From JAPLGE01 sp964355545 (GTDB lineage Bacteria > Bipolaricaulota > Bipolaricaulia > UBA7950 > UBA9294): 64,000 nt of DNA. This document shows positions 7,744-16,739 of the stretch, piece after piece (position 1 is the stretch's first letter; each line of letters opens with the position of its first letter). The stretch spans positions 1 to 64,000 of the forward strand of contig CAYHEK010000001.1 of the NCBI GenBank assembly GCA_964355545.1. The letters are read 5' to 3'. Made by a program: the position numbers and the translations under genes. The notes under the pieces are model-generated. The model had not been told where the DNA came from and ran no database searches. It was given only the letters and a program-made list of their open reading frames with translations.

Positions 7744-8613
7744 ATGAATCGTCGATCGGTGCAATGGGTCCTTCTCTTCGGGCTCTTCTTCGTCCTTGCC
7801 TCGACCACTGCCTGGCCGCAGGCAAGGGTCGTCCTTTTGTTCAGCGGGATGGAACCCTACCTCGGGGAGTGGTTCGAAGCACGGGTCGTCGCCTCCAAGA
7901 CCGGGGCGGAGGTGACCCGTCTCTCCGTGCCCGAGATCCCCGCAGGCGAATTCGAACTCGCGTTCGATCTCCTCGAGATCGGAAAGGGCTACCGCGTCGA
8001 TTTCTACGTCGATCAAAACGGAAACCACCGCTACGATTCCCCGCCGATCGATCACGCGTGGCGGCTCGTCCTTGCCCCAATCGTGCAGGACACGACCATT
8101 CCGGTGCCTCCAAGCGAGGAGTTTCGAGAGATCGACTGGCCGCCCTTGATCGACGGAGCGATCGGCGCGGGCGACTACCGTCACACCCTGACCGACCCGA
8201 CGACCGGAATCGAGGTCGTCTGGCAGAACGACCCAACCTACCTTTACGTGGGTCTAGTCAGTCCGGGAACGGGGTGGGTCGCGATCGGGTTTGTCCCGGA
8301 AGGGAAGATGAAGGGGTCAAACATCGTCATCGCCGCGGTCACCGCGGGTCGGCTCACGATCCAGGATCACTTCGGCATCGCCCCCACGGCCCACCGCCAG
8401 GACACAAAGAGCGGGATCATCCAGGCCGCGGGGAGCGAAGGGGACGGGAGAACGGTGATCGAGTTCGTGATCCCCCTTGAGAGCGACGACCCGGAGGACA
8501 AGTCGCTCGAGCCCGGGCGGCCCGTTCAGATCATCCTCGCCTACCACGCCCTTTCCGACGCCTTCACCGCCCACCACACCGCGCGGACGACGACCACGAT
8601 CCCCCTCGACTAG
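7744..8613 (+). CDS. Secreted DOMON-like (putative heme or sugar binding) protein
   Basis: 289-aa exported protein. The N-terminus RRSVQWVLLFGLFFVLAS is a signal peptide, cleaved near residue 26. The C-terminal half (about 135-289) resembles the DOMON fold: IDGAIGAGDYRHT, EVVWQNDPTYLYVGL, GWVAIGFVPEGKMKGSN and TVIEFVIPL. DOMON domains bind heme b or sugars outside the cytoplasm. The N-terminal half has no recognised domain. The start is chosen from AGGAGGTGGCTTC before ATG 7744; upstream in-frame codons add nothing. The next gene, five bases on, is a small membrane protein with paired histidines, so a redox pair is suggested (inference). Confidence 0.72.
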   Translation: MNRRSVQWVLLFGLFFVLASTTAWPQARVVLLFSGMEPYLGEWFEARVVASKTGAEVTRLSVPEIPAGEFELAFDLLEIGKGYRVDFYVDQNGNHRYDSPPIDHAWRLVLAPIVQDTTIPVPPSEEFREIDWPPLIDGAIGAGDYRHTLTDPTTGIEVVWQNDPTYLYVGLVSPGTGWVAIGFVPEGKMKGSNIVIAAVTAGRLTIQDHFGIAPTAHRQDTKSGIIQAAGSEGDGRTVIEFVIPLESDDPEDKSLEPGRPVQIILAYHALSDAFTAHHTARTTTTIPLD

Positions 8614-8618
8614 CCGCG

Positions 8619-8849
8619 ATGCACACCCTCCAGCAAATTGCGTACACCGTCCTCTTCGGGCGGCCGCTCGTCTTTTACCTGGGGATCCTGACCTACACCC
8701 TGGTGCTCGCGACGGCTCTCGTCGCTTTCCTGCGGACGCGGGTCAAGCGGATGCGAAAGATGCCCGTCGCTCTCCACCGCTCACTCGGGTCCGCGGCCCT
8801 GGTCCTCGGCACCCTTCACGGCCTCTTCTCCCTCTCCGCCTACCTCTAG
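8619..8849 (+). CDS. Small two-helix membrane protein with cytochrome-b-like His pair
   Basis: 76 aa. One hydrophobic segment spans about residues 17-38. A basic loop RTRVKRMRKM follows, then a second segment at about 51-74. His53 and His67 lie 14 residues apart on the second helix. That is the spacing by which one helix of cytochrome b contributes ligands to two hemes. With only two helices, a homodimer would be needed to complete bis-His sites. It follows the DOMON gene by five bases. I know no named family for it; heme binding is inferred from spacing only. Confidence 0.6.
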   Translation: MHTLQQIAYTVLFGRPLVFYLGILTYTLVLATALVAFLRTRVKRMRKMPVALHRSLGSAALVLGTLHGLFSLSAYL

Positions 8850-8858
8850 AGGAAGGGG

Positions 8859-9344
8859 CTAGTAGTCCGGCCGGGGGCCGAACTCCGCCGACTCGACCCA
8901 CTCCGCCGGCCGGTCGAAGTACCGAAGAAGGGAACTCGCGAAAAGGTAGTGTCCTTCTTCCTGGGCAGCGAGGTCCAAAAAGAGCTCTACAAGCTTTTGG
9001 TCTTCCAAGCCACGGCCGCGCTCTTTATAGAAGCGCTCCGTCGCCCGTTCCATCTCCATGGCTTGTCGTAGGACGTCGCGCAGCGACGCGTCGGCCGAGA
9101 GGGTCGACCGGCCATCGCGGAGGGCTCCCTCGACCAGTCCGCGGGCCTCGCCGAGGGAGAAGGCGGCGAGGCCTTCGTAGAGGCCTCTCTTCATCGCACG
9201 AAGGGCAGCGGCGTGCTTTGTCTCCTCGCCTGAAAGGAACTCGAGGATCCCCTTCGCGCTCGGATCGCCGAGCCGCGCCGCCGCGTCGCGGTACTGAATC
9301 TGGGCCCGCTCTTCGAGAATAATCGCATCGTCGAGAACCGACAT
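8859..9344 (-). CDS. Ferritin-like diiron protein (rubrerythrin domain only)
   Basis: 161 aa with four helices carrying the diiron pattern: EERAQIQYRDAA, SGEETKHAAALR, AMEMERATERFY and AAQEEGHYLFAS. The rubredoxin domain is missing. Such short rubrerythrin-like proteins probably act in peroxide reduction or iron handling. The start is the ATG at 9344-9342, preceded on its strand by AAAGGAGGACGCC; the longer reading to 9425 has no such site. Convergent with the small membrane protein gene. Confidence 0.88.
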   Translation of the reverse strand: MSVLDDAIILEERAQIQYRDAAARLGDPSAKGILEFLSGEETKHAAALRAMKRGLYEGLAAFSLGEARGLVEGALRDGRSTLSADASLRDVLRQAMEMERATERFYKERGRGLEDQKLVELFLDLAAQEEGHYLFASSLLRYFDRPAEWVESAEFGPRPDY

Positions 9345-9391
9345 GGCGTCCTCCTTTACCTGCACGTGTAGTCTTTTGGGGCGGCGTTTAC

Positions 9392-10078
9392 CTAGCGCGT
9401 CGCGAGGTGAACGCAGTCTCCGCAAACAATGGCCTCAAGGGTCGCTCCCTCCCTCACGAGGAGCCGGCCGACGGGGTCGACCCCCTCCGCCCTCCCCGTC
9501 ACGATCCTCCCTTGGGCCCCAGTCCCCACCTCCACACGGACGATCCGCCCGATCGTGGCGGAGAGCGCCCGGTAGCGCGATAGGATCCGACGAGGAGAAT
9601 CCCACGAGAATCCTTCCAGGATCTTCCCGAGGAGATCATCCCGGTTGCAAGGGAGGGAGGCCTCCTCGGCGAGCGAGGTTGCCCCCGCCACGGAGACGGG
9701 AGCCCGGTTCACGCCGATCCCCACGATCGCTCGGTCACCCACGGTCTCGATCAGGATCCCCGCGATCTTCCTCTCCCCGACGAGGACGTCGTTCGGCCAC
9801 TTGAGGCGCGCCTCGATCCCGAAGGCCTCCAGGGCCGTGGCGACCGCGATCCCCGCGCGGAGAGAGAGGAGCGGGTCTGAAGGAACGAGGAGGGAAGCGT
9901 ACAGACCGCCCGGAGAGGAGACCCACGTCCTGCCGCGCCTTCCACGACCCTCGTCCTGCTCGTCGGCGACCACCACCGCCCCCGTCTCCGCGCCCTGTGC
10001 GAGGAGCTCCCGAACGAGCGTCTGCGTCGAGGAGACGCGGCTGTAGTGAAGGATCCTAAAGCGCGGAGCTGACCCGAT
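9392..10078 (-). CDS. birA: Biotin-protein ligase, with no ATG/GTG/TTG start available
   Basis: Activates biotin as biotinyl-AMP and attaches it to carrier proteins. The catalytic core has VVADEQDEGRGRRGRTWVS, LYASLLV, LKWPNDVLVGERKIAGIL and VGIGVN, plus a small C-terminal domain. There is no DNA-binding domain. The first usable start in frame is GTG 9976, but the frame continues upstream with FRILHYSRVSSTQTLVREL, the biotin-binding N-terminus that a working enzyme needs. Between the stop at 10127-10129 and 9976 no ATG, GTG or TTG exists. A GGAGGAGGG about 8 bases before ATC 10078-10076 makes ATC the best start. An assembly indel is the alternative. It overlaps the 3' end of larA. Confidence 0.85.
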   Translation of the reverse strand: MGSAPRFRILHYSRVSSTQTLVRELLAQGAETGAVVVADEQDEGRGRRGRTWVSSPGGLYASLLVPSDPLLSLRAGIAVATALEAFGIEARLKWPNDVLVGERKIAGILIETVGDRAIVGIGVNRAPVSVAGATSLAEEASLPCNRDDLLGKILEGFSWDSPRRILSRYRALSATIGRIVRVEVGTGAQGRIVTGRAEGVDPVGRLLVREGATLEAIVCGDCVHLATR

Positions 10079-11336
10079 CTGGGACTCCCTCCTCCACGAG
10101 GGGGAACGTGTCGCCGCCGTGGGGCATCACGAGGGCGCGAAAATCTTTCCCAAAGCGCTGGGACGCGATTGAGACGATCTCGTTTGGGTCGCCGACCGGA
10201 TGAAGGAAGAACCGGCGGACGAGGTCCTTCTCCATGTCGGAGAAGAGGTGGATCTCCGTGCGTCTCAAGTCCTTCGCCAGGTAGACCGCCTTGTGCCCTC
10301 CCAGGCGAAACCCCTCTTGGCGCAGGACCTCGAACACATCCTCAGGCTCCCGCGAGCGCATGACCCAGTCGGTGAAGACCTTGTTCCCCGCCCCCTCCGG
10401 GCAGGCCGCGATGAGAAGGATCAAGCCGCCGTCCTTCACCGCTTTCGCCGCGTTGTAGAGGGCCTTGTAGGCCTGATAGAGGTCGATGTCCTTGGGGTGA
10501 CCGCCGACGGAGACGACTACGAGGTCCGGCCGCTCGGGGACCCTCACCTGGAAGAGGGAGTCCCAGAAGGCCCGGCCCGCGGCGTGCGCCTCCTCAAGGT
10601 CTCCGACCACGACCTTCGCCACACGCCCGTTGGAATCAAAGACAACGTCGACAATGTAAGCCACTCCCACGAGGCGTGCTGCCTCGACCATCTCGTCGCT
10701 GATCGGATTCTTCTCGTGAATGCATCCCTCACAATGGGGATCGGTGAGCTTGGCGTGATTCTTCTCGATCGTCCCCCTCGCGGAAACCCCAGGGAGGATG
10801 TTCTTTCGGCCGCCGGAGTAGCCGGCGTAGTAGTGCATGGCGATGTGCCCGATTGTCACCACCCGATCCGCACAAGCGACGGTGCGATTCACACGGATCG
10901 GGGTCCCGTAGGAACTCTTCCCCACCTCAACCACGTCACTGTCGCAGTCGTGGATGACGACTCGAAACTGGCGGCGGAGGTCTCCCAGCATTCCCTCAAG
11001 CTCCTCCTCGGTGGGAGAGCGATGCGTCCCGGTCGCGACGACCACGGTGACGTCCTCCGCGTTGACGCGGCCGCGGATCCGCTCCCAGAGAAGGGGAAGG
11101 AGCCGGCGGGTGGGGGTCGACCGGGTGTGGTCAGTCACCACGAACGCGACCTTCTCCCCCGGCCGGATGATCTCGCCAGGGTCACCGATCCCGATCGGGT
11201 TCTTCCAGGCACGGTTAAACGCGTCCTCTAGACTGACAAGAGGCGCACTCGCCCCTTCGAGCGAGCCGATCAGGTTTTGGTCCGGAATGTCGACCTGGAC
11301 CGTCTCCTTCCCATAGGAAAGCTCCATGCGCGCCAT
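10056..11336 (-). CDS. larA: Nickel-dependent lactate racemase family protein (LarA)
   Basis: LarA-family enzymes use a nickel-pincer nucleotide to racemise lactate or related 2-hydroxyacids. In 426 aa I see DHTRSTPTRR, ATGTHRSPTEEE (His105), GHIAMHYYAGYSGGRKNILPG (His168 and Lys178) and KNHAKL (His194). Lys178 and His194 match the cofactor-binding Lys and His of Lactobacillus LarA with a constant offset. Starts at ATG 11336 behind GGAGGTGAGGA. The maturation genes larB, larC and larE are not in this window. The substrate may differ from lactate, since the family is broad. Confidence 0.9.
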   Translation of the reverse strand: MARMELSYGKETVQVDIPDQNLIGSLEGASAPLVSLEDAFNRAWKNPIGIGDPGEIIRPGEKVAFVVTDHTRSTPTRRLLPLLWERIRGRVNAEDVTVVVATGTHRSPTEEELEGMLGDLRRQFRVVIHDCDSDVVEVGKSSYGTPIRVNRTVACADRVVTIGHIAMHYYAGYSGGRKNILPGVSARGTIEKNHAKLTDPHCEGCIHEKNPISDEMVEAARLVGVAYIVDVVFDSNGRVAKVVVGDLEEAHAAGRAFWDSLFQVRVPERPDLVVVSVGGHPKDIDLYQAYKALYNAAKAVKDGGLILLIAACPEGAGNKVFTDWVMRSREPEDVFEVLRQEGFRLGGHKAVYLAKDLRRTEIHLFSDMEKDLVRRFFLHPVGDPNEIVSIASQRFGKDFRALVMPHGGDTFPLVEEGVPDRVSSAL

Positions 11337-11386
11337 TCCTCACCTCCGGTGAGAATTCTAGCGGGCAAAGAGGACCCCCACAAACG

Positions 11387-11415
11387 TTGCGCCGCTTGCC
11401 CCATCGGGCTAGGAT
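11387..11415 (+). promoter_or_regulatory. Candidate promoter of metK
   Basis: TTGCGC (11387-11392), 17-base spacer, TAGGAT (11410-11415). The leader to ATG 11439 would be only about 17 bases, too short for a SAM riboswitch. Confidence 0.5.
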
Positions 11416-11438
11416 CTCCTCATCCGCAAAGGAGAACC

Positions 11439-12629
11439 ATGCGTAGGGCTTTTCTTACCTCCGAATCGGTCACCGAAGGGCATCCGGACAAGGTCGCCGA
11501 TCGAATCTCCGACGCCGTCTTGGACTCCATCCTCACCGACGACCGCCAGGCGCGCGTCGCCTGCGAGACCTTCCTCACGAGCGGCCTCGTCCTCGTGGGA
11601 GGGGAGATCTCAACGAAGGTCTACGTCGATATCGACCGGGTCGCGCGCCGCGTCATCCGGGACGTAGGCTACGACCGGCCGGAGTACGGGTTCCACTACG
11701 CGGATTGCGCAGTACTGAACTCCATCAAGGAGCAGTCCGCGGAGATCGCGACCGCCGTGAGGGAGCCAAGAAACGGCGCGGAAAAGGAACCCTACAACCA
11801 GATCGGCGCCGGGGATCAAGGAATCATGTACGGGTACGCCTGCGCGGAGACGGATGAACGGATGCCCCTTCCGATCGTCCTCGCCCACGGGCTCGTCCGA
11901 CGCCTCGCCGCGGCGCGCAAGGAGGGGACCCTCCCCTACCTGCGGCCGGACGGAAAGTCCCAGGTGACTGTGGAGTACGCGGACTCCCGTCCACGACGCG
12001 TCTCGGTCGCCGTCCTCGCCGCTCAGCACAACCCAGATGCCACGCAGGAGAGACTAAAAGAGGACCTCACTGAAGGAGTGATCCGGCCGGTTCTCGGCTC
12101 GTGGATGGATGAGGAGACGGTCATCCTCGTCAACTCCTCGGGGAGCTTCGTGGTCGGCGGACCGGCCTCGGACACGGGGGTGACGGGGCGAAAGATCATC
12201 GTCGATACCTACGGCGGCTACGGCTCTCACGGCGGAGGGGCCTTCTCCGGGAAGGACCCGACGAAGGTCGACCGCTCCGGCTCGTACATGGCCCGCTACG
12301 TGGCAAAGAATGTCGTCGCCGCGGGGCTCGCCCGCGAAGTGGAGGTCCAGATCGCCTACACGATCGGCCGCGCGCGGCCACTCTCCGTCTCCATCGACAC
12401 AAACGGGACGGGAACTGTCCCTGACGAGCGGCTCCTCCGCGCGGTCCTCGCTGTCTTCGACTTCCGGCCGGGGGCGATCATCGAGGCGTTCGACCTCCTT
12501 CGACCGATCTACGAGCGCTTCTCCGCGTACGGGCACTTCGGGCGGAGCGAGCCGGAGGCGACGTGGGAGAGGACCGATCGGGTCGAGGACCTGCGCCGCG
12601 CCCTCCCTCGGGGCGGTAAGGTCGCCTGA
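11439..12629 (+). CDS. metK: S-adenosylmethionine synthetase
   Basis: Makes SAM from methionine and ATP. The signatures are complete: TSESVTEGHPDKVADRIS, GAGDQGIMYGYAC, GGGAFSGKDPTKVDRS and YMARYVAKN. 396 aa is the usual bacterial length. The start ATG 11439 follows AAAGGAGAACC; the frame is open further upstream into the larA promoter region but without family sequence. Transcribed divergently from larA. Confidence 0.97.
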   Translation: MRRAFLTSESVTEGHPDKVADRISDAVLDSILTDDRQARVACETFLTSGLVLVGGEISTKVYVDIDRVARRVIRDVGYDRPEYGFHYADCAVLNSIKEQSAEIATAVREPRNGAEKEPYNQIGAGDQGIMYGYACAETDERMPLPIVLAHGLVRRLAAARKEGTLPYLRPDGKSQVTVEYADSRPRRVSVAVLAAQHNPDATQERLKEDLTEGVIRPVLGSWMDEETVILVNSSGSFVVGGPASDTGVTGRKIIVDTYGGYGSHGGGAFSGKDPTKVDRSGSYMARYVAKNVVAAGLAREVEVQIAYTIGRARPLSVSIDTNGTGTVPDERLLRAVLAVFDFRPGAIIEAFDLLRPIYERFSAYGHFGRSEPEATWERTDRVEDLRRALPRGGKVA

Positions 12630-12647
12630 GGCTCCGCCGTGGTCGAT

Positions 12648-13334
12648 CTACAACTCGAGCCGCATTCCCTCGACTCCTGCTAGGGCGGCGAGGTCGGCGG
12701 CGAAGGTCTCGATCTCAATCTTCCCGCGGTGGCGGACACGGAAGCGCATCGTCACGTGGCCCGTCTCGTTGCGCGACTCCCATGAGAGGAGCTGCGCGCG
12801 GATCTCGTTCGCCCTGCACCGCTCCTGGAAGGCCTCGCGGACTTCTTCCCTCTTTTTGGGAAGGACCTCCAGGGTGAGCACGTGATAGACGGTGCTTGGG
12901 ATCCGGTGCTCAAGAGGGCTGACGAGCGTCAGGACGACGAGACCGATGGCGGTCGCTCCGACGGCGAGCACGACCAGTCCTTCGCCGGCGACGATCCCCA
13001 GGGCGGCCACGAACCAGATCGAGGCCGCCGTGGTCAGGCCGCGCACCCAATCCCCGACGCGGAAGATCGTCCCTGCTCCCAGGAACCCAATCCCCGTGAT
13101 GATCCCTGCCGCGAGGCGGCCCGGGTCGATCTGCGCTCCCTCGGCGAAGGCGCCGTTCGAGGCAACGAGGATCCTCACCCCTTCGAAGGTCACCATCACG
13201 AGGGCCGAGCCAATCCCCACGAGGAGGTGCGTGCGCAGGCCGGCAGGCCGGCCGTGAAACTCCCGCTCCAGCCCGACCGCGCCGCTCAGCCCGGCTGCGA
13301 GGAGGACCCGCAAAAGTAGCATCAGTTCTTCCAT
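12648..13334 (-). CDS. mgtC: MgtC/SapB family membrane protein
   Basis: 228 aa. The N-terminal hydrophobic domain has several membrane segments and the family motifs GLEREFHGRPAGLRTHLLVGIG, GIITGIGFLGAGTIFR and VRGLTTAASIW. The C-terminal soluble part (about 150-228) resembles the ACT-like tail of MgtC. MgtC proteins are linked to growth at low magnesium and to membrane potential or ATPase control rather than clear transport. ATG 13334 follows GGGAGGTGG. Convergent with metK. Confidence 0.92.
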   Translation of the reverse strand: MEELMLLLRVLLAAGLSGAVGLEREFHGRPAGLRTHLLVGIGSALVMVTFEGVRILVASNGAFAEGAQIDPGRLAAGIITGIGFLGAGTIFRVGDWVRGLTTAASIWFVAALGIVAGEGLVVLAVGATAIGLVVLTLVSPLEHRIPSTVYHVLTLEVLPKKREEVREAFQERCRANEIRAQLLSWESRNETGHVTMRFRVRHRGKIEIETFAADLAALAGVEGMRLEL

Positions 13335-13370
13335 CCGTCCACCTCCCTTCCGTCTTCGAGAAAGACGGGC

Positions 13371-15299
13371 TCACAAAAGGGCCCTCTCCTTCACCTTCCT
13401 TGCGATGAGATCGATCACCTCGGCGAGGGGGCGCCCCCCGAGATCCTCTCCAGTCCGCAGGCGGACCGCGGCCGTCCCTGCCTCCTTCTCCCTCTCCCCG
13501 ACGACGAGCATGTAGGGGACCTTCTCGAGCTGCGCCTGGCGAATCTTCGCGTTCATCCGCTCGGAGCTCTTGTCGACCTCGACGCGGAGGCCGGCCGCCT
13601 TCAACCCTTGAGCTACTTCATCGGCGTAGTCGTTGTGCCGATCCGAGACCGGAATCACGACCGCTTGGACGGGCGCGAGCCAGACCGGGAAGGCGCCGCC
13701 GTAGTGCTCGATCAGGACGCCAAAGAAGCGCTCCAGGCTCCCCAGGAGTGCCCGGTGCACCATGTACGGCCGCAAGGCCCGACCGTCCTCGGCGATGTAG
13801 GTCATGTCGAAGCGCTCGGGTAGGTTGAAGTCAAACTGGATCGTCGTGCACTGCCAGGATCGGTGGAGCGCGTCTTTCACCTTGACGTCGATCTTCGGCC
13901 CGTAGAACGCGCCTCCCCCCTCGTCCACCTTGTACTCATGCCCCCGCGCGTCGAGCGCCCGGCGGAGCGCCTCCGTCGCCTGATCCCAGCGCGCAGGTTC
14001 CCCCACCGCCTTCCCCTCCTTGGGCCGGGTGGCGAGGTAGATCTCAAAGTCGCGGAAACCGAACGCGCCAAGGAGGTTGAGGCTGAAGTCGTAGACCCCG
14101 CGGATCTCCTCCTCCACCTGGTCGGGTCGGCAGATGATGTGCGCGTCGTCGATCGTGAAGCCGCGCACGCGCAGAAGGCCATGCAGGACGCCCGAGCGCT
14201 CGTAGCGGTAGACGGTCCCCAGCTCCGCCCAGCGCAGGGGAAGTTCACGGTAGGAGCGAACGCGGGTCTTGTAGATCAGGATCTGGTAGGGGCAGTTCAT
14301 TGGCTTGATGTAGTAGTCGACCCCGTCGATGTCCATCGGCGAGTACATGTTCTCGCGGTAGAAGTCGAGGTGTCCGCTCGTGCCCCACAGCTCGCCTTTC
14401 CCGATGTGGGGCGTGTACACAATCTCGTAGCCTCCCCGCTCGTGCTCCTCGTACCAGAGCTCCTCGATCGCACGCCGGATCCGGCCGCCCTTGGGGTGCC
14501 AAGAGATGAGCCCCGCCCCTCCTATTTCCTGAACGCTGAAGAGGTCGAGGTCCTTTCCAAGCTTGCGGTGGTCCCTCCTCGCCGCCTCGTCGAGACGCCA
14601 CAGGTACTGATCGAGGTCGTCCTTCCTCTCCCAGGCCGTCCCGTAGATCCTCTGGAGCATCGGCGCCCGCTCGTCCCCGCGCCAGTACGCCCCGGCGACG
14701 GAGAGGAGCCGAAAGGCATCTTTGTTGATCCGGCCGGCGCTTTGAAGGTGCGGCCCGCGGCACAGGTCGGCGAACTCGCCCTGCCGGTAGAGGGTCACGG
14801 TCGCGCCCTCGATCTCGTCGAGAAGCTCACGCTTCAGGGGCTCGTCGGCCCGCGCGAGAATCTTGTGCGCCTCGTCCTTCGTCGCTTCCAGGCGCTCGAT
14901 CGGGAGGTCCTCGGCGATGATCTTCCGCATCTCGCCTTCGATCCGTTCGAGGTCCTCCGCCGTGAAGGCTGAGGCGACGGAAAAGTCGTAGTAGAAGCCG
15001 TCCTCGATCGCCGGCCCGATCCCGAGCTTCGCCTGAGGAAAGAGTCTCTTCACCGCCTGGGCCATGACGTGCGTCGTCGTGTGGCGGAGCACCTCGAGGC
15101 CTTGCTCGGAGCGCTGGGTGAGGAGCGTCAAGGTACAGTCCTCGGTCAGCCGCTCGCGCAGGTCGCGCAGCTCGCCGTTGACCAGGGCCGCGACCGCGTC
15201 CTGAGCGAGGCGTGGCCCGATCGTCCGCGCGACCTCGAGGATCGAGGCGCCACCGGCGACCTTCACCATGGACCCATCCGGCAAAGAGACGTCGATCAT
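13371..15299 (-). CDS. thrS: Threonyl-tRNA synthetase
   Basis: Class II synthetase of 642 aa. An N-terminal TGS domain (IDVSLPDGSMVKVAGGAS) is followed by the editing domain and the catalytic core. The core has YIKPMNCPYQILIY (zinc Cys), TIDDAHIICRP (zinc His) and RPYMVHRALLGSLERFFG. A C-terminal anticodon-binding domain ends the protein. The start at 15299 is set by AAGGAGGGAGGG just upstream and by the MIDVSLPDG start of the TGS domain; the reading to 15359 adds unrelated residues. Follows hslU on the same strand. Confidence 0.97.
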   Translation of the reverse strand: MIDVSLPDGSMVKVAGGASILEVARTIGPRLAQDAVAALVNGELRDLRERLTEDCTLTLLTQRSEQGLEVLRHTTTHVMAQAVKRLFPQAKLGIGPAIEDGFYYDFSVASAFTAEDLERIEGEMRKIIAEDLPIERLEATKDEAHKILARADEPLKRELLDEIEGATVTLYRQGEFADLCRGPHLQSAGRINKDAFRLLSVAGAYWRGDERAPMLQRIYGTAWERKDDLDQYLWRLDEAARRDHRKLGKDLDLFSVQEIGGAGLISWHPKGGRIRRAIEELWYEEHERGGYEIVYTPHIGKGELWGTSGHLDFYRENMYSPMDIDGVDYYIKPMNCPYQILIYKTRVRSYRELPLRWAELGTVYRYERSGVLHGLLRVRGFTIDDAHIICRPDQVEEEIRGVYDFSLNLLGAFGFRDFEIYLATRPKEGKAVGEPARWDQATEALRRALDARGHEYKVDEGGGAFYGPKIDVKVKDALHRSWQCTTIQFDFNLPERFDMTYIAEDGRALRPYMVHRALLGSLERFFGVLIEHYGGAFPVWLAPVQAVVIPVSDRHNDYADEVAQGLKAAGLRVEVDKSSERMNAKIRQAQLEKVPYMLVVGEREKEAGTAAVRLRTGEDLGGRPLAEVIDLIARKVKERALL

Positions 15300-15365
15300 G
15301 ACCCTCCCTCCTTGTGAATACGCCATCTTACCGAGGAGGCTGCGCTCTAGCAACGGCACTCAAAA

Positions 15366-16730
15366 CTACAGGATGTAACGAGAGAGGTCGGGGTCTTCGA
15401 CGATCCCGACGAGTCGGCAGGCGACGTAGTCTCGGTCGATGTGGACGGTCTCCCCGCGGTGAGAATCGGCCTCAAAGGAGATCTCCTCCATCACCTTCTC
15501 CATGACCGTGGCGAGCCGTCTCGCCCCGATGTTTTCGGTCGTCTGGTTGAGCTCGTAGGCGATCTTGGCGACCTCCTCGATCGCTCCCTCGTCAAAGTTG
15601 AGCTCGATCCCCTCCACCGCAAGGAGGGTCTGGTACTGCTTGACGAGCGCGTCCCTCGGCTCGCACAGGATCCGTTCGAAGTCCGCCGCGGTCAGGCTCT
15701 CGAGCTCCACACGGATGGGGAGGCGCCCCTGGAGTTCGGGGATGAGGTCAGAGGGCTTGGACATGTTGAAGGCCCCCGCCGCGATGAACAGGATATTCTC
15801 CGTGCTGAAGGGGCCGTAGCGGGTCCGCACGACCGTTCCCTCAAGAAGGGGTAACAGGTCGCGCTGCACTCCCTGGCGGGAGACCCCCGGCCCTCCCAGT
15901 TCCTCCCTCCCGCCGGCGGCGATCTTATCGATCTCGTCGAGGAAGATGATCCCCGTCTCCTCGGCGAGTTCGAGCCCGCGCTGCCTCGCCTCCTCCATGT
16001 TTATCAGGCGGTCGGCCGCCTTTTCGAACAGGACGGGCCGCGCGTCGCGGATCCGCAGCCGCCTCTTCTTTCGAGACGGCGGGAGGAGCCCGGCGAGCAT
16101 GTCTCCCATGTCGATCCCCACCTGGTCCATCCCGTCCTGGGTGAAGATCTCGACCTGCGGGATTGCGGGTTCCTCGACCGTGATCTCGATGTAGCGCTCT
16201 TCAAGGTCGCCCGCGAGGAGCTTCGTCCGGAGCTTCTCTCGCGTCTTCTTTACTCTCTCCTCGTGCTCCGCGTCCCCCTCCGCGATCGGGAGGAGGGCGT
16301 CGAGGATCTCTTCGGTGACCATCTCCTCGGCCTCCCCTTCTACGCGAAGGATCTCGTCCTCGCGGACCATGTCAATTGCGACATCCACGAGGTCGCGCGC
16401 CATCGCCTCCACGTCCCGGCCGACGTAGCCGACCTCGGTGAACTTCGTCGCCTCCACCTTCATAAACGGGCACGTGGTGAGGCGCGCGAGACGCCGGGAG
16501 ATCTCCGTCTTCCCCACGCCGGTCGGTCCGATCATGAGAATGTTCTTTGGCTTGATCTCGTCGCGAATCTCTCCCTCGACGAGTTGGCGGCGCATCCGGT
16601 TGCGGAGCGCGATCGCAACCGAGCGCTTCGCCTCATTCTGCCCGACGATGTACTTGTCAAGCTCGGCGACGATCTCACGCGGGGTCAGGCCGATCTCGTC
16701 ACCTTTCGAAACCAAAGCGCCCTCAGCCAC
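15366..16730 (-). CDS. hslU: HslU, ATPase subunit of the HslUV protease
   Basis: AAA+ unfoldase that feeds substrates to HslV. In 454 aa: LTPREIVAELDKYIVGQ at the N-terminus, Walker A GPTGVGKTE, the GYVGRDVE pore loop, Walker B GIIFLDEIDKI, an I-domain insertion, and the C-terminal tail DLSRYIL that docks into HslV. It starts with GTG 16730 behind GGGGGAAGG, nine bases after the hslV stop; the two form one unit. Confidence 0.97.
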   Translation of the reverse strand: MAEGALVSKGDEIGLTPREIVAELDKYIVGQNEAKRSVAIALRNRMRRQLVEGEIRDEIKPKNILMIGPTGVGKTEISRRLARLTTCPFMKVEATKFTEVGYVGRDVEAMARDLVDVAIDMVREDEILRVEGEAEEMVTEEILDALLPIAEGDAEHEERVKKTREKLRTKLLAGDLEERYIEITVEEPAIPQVEIFTQDGMDQVGIDMGDMLAGLLPPSRKKRRLRIRDARPVLFEKAADRLINMEEARQRGLELAEETGIIFLDEIDKIAAGGREELGGPGVSRQGVQRDLLPLLEGTVVRTRYGPFSTENILFIAAGAFNMSKPSDLIPELQGRLPIRVELESLTAADFERILCEPRDALVKQYQTLLAVEGIELNFDEGAIEEVAKIAYELNQTTENIGARRLATVMEKVMEEISFEADSHRGETVHIDRDYVACRLVGIVEDPDLSRYIL

Positions 16731-16739
16731 CCTTCCCCC

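Noticed and set aside
11416..11438. SAM riboswitch before metK
   Set aside because: The predicted leader is about 17-25 bases, too short for any SAM-sensing fold.
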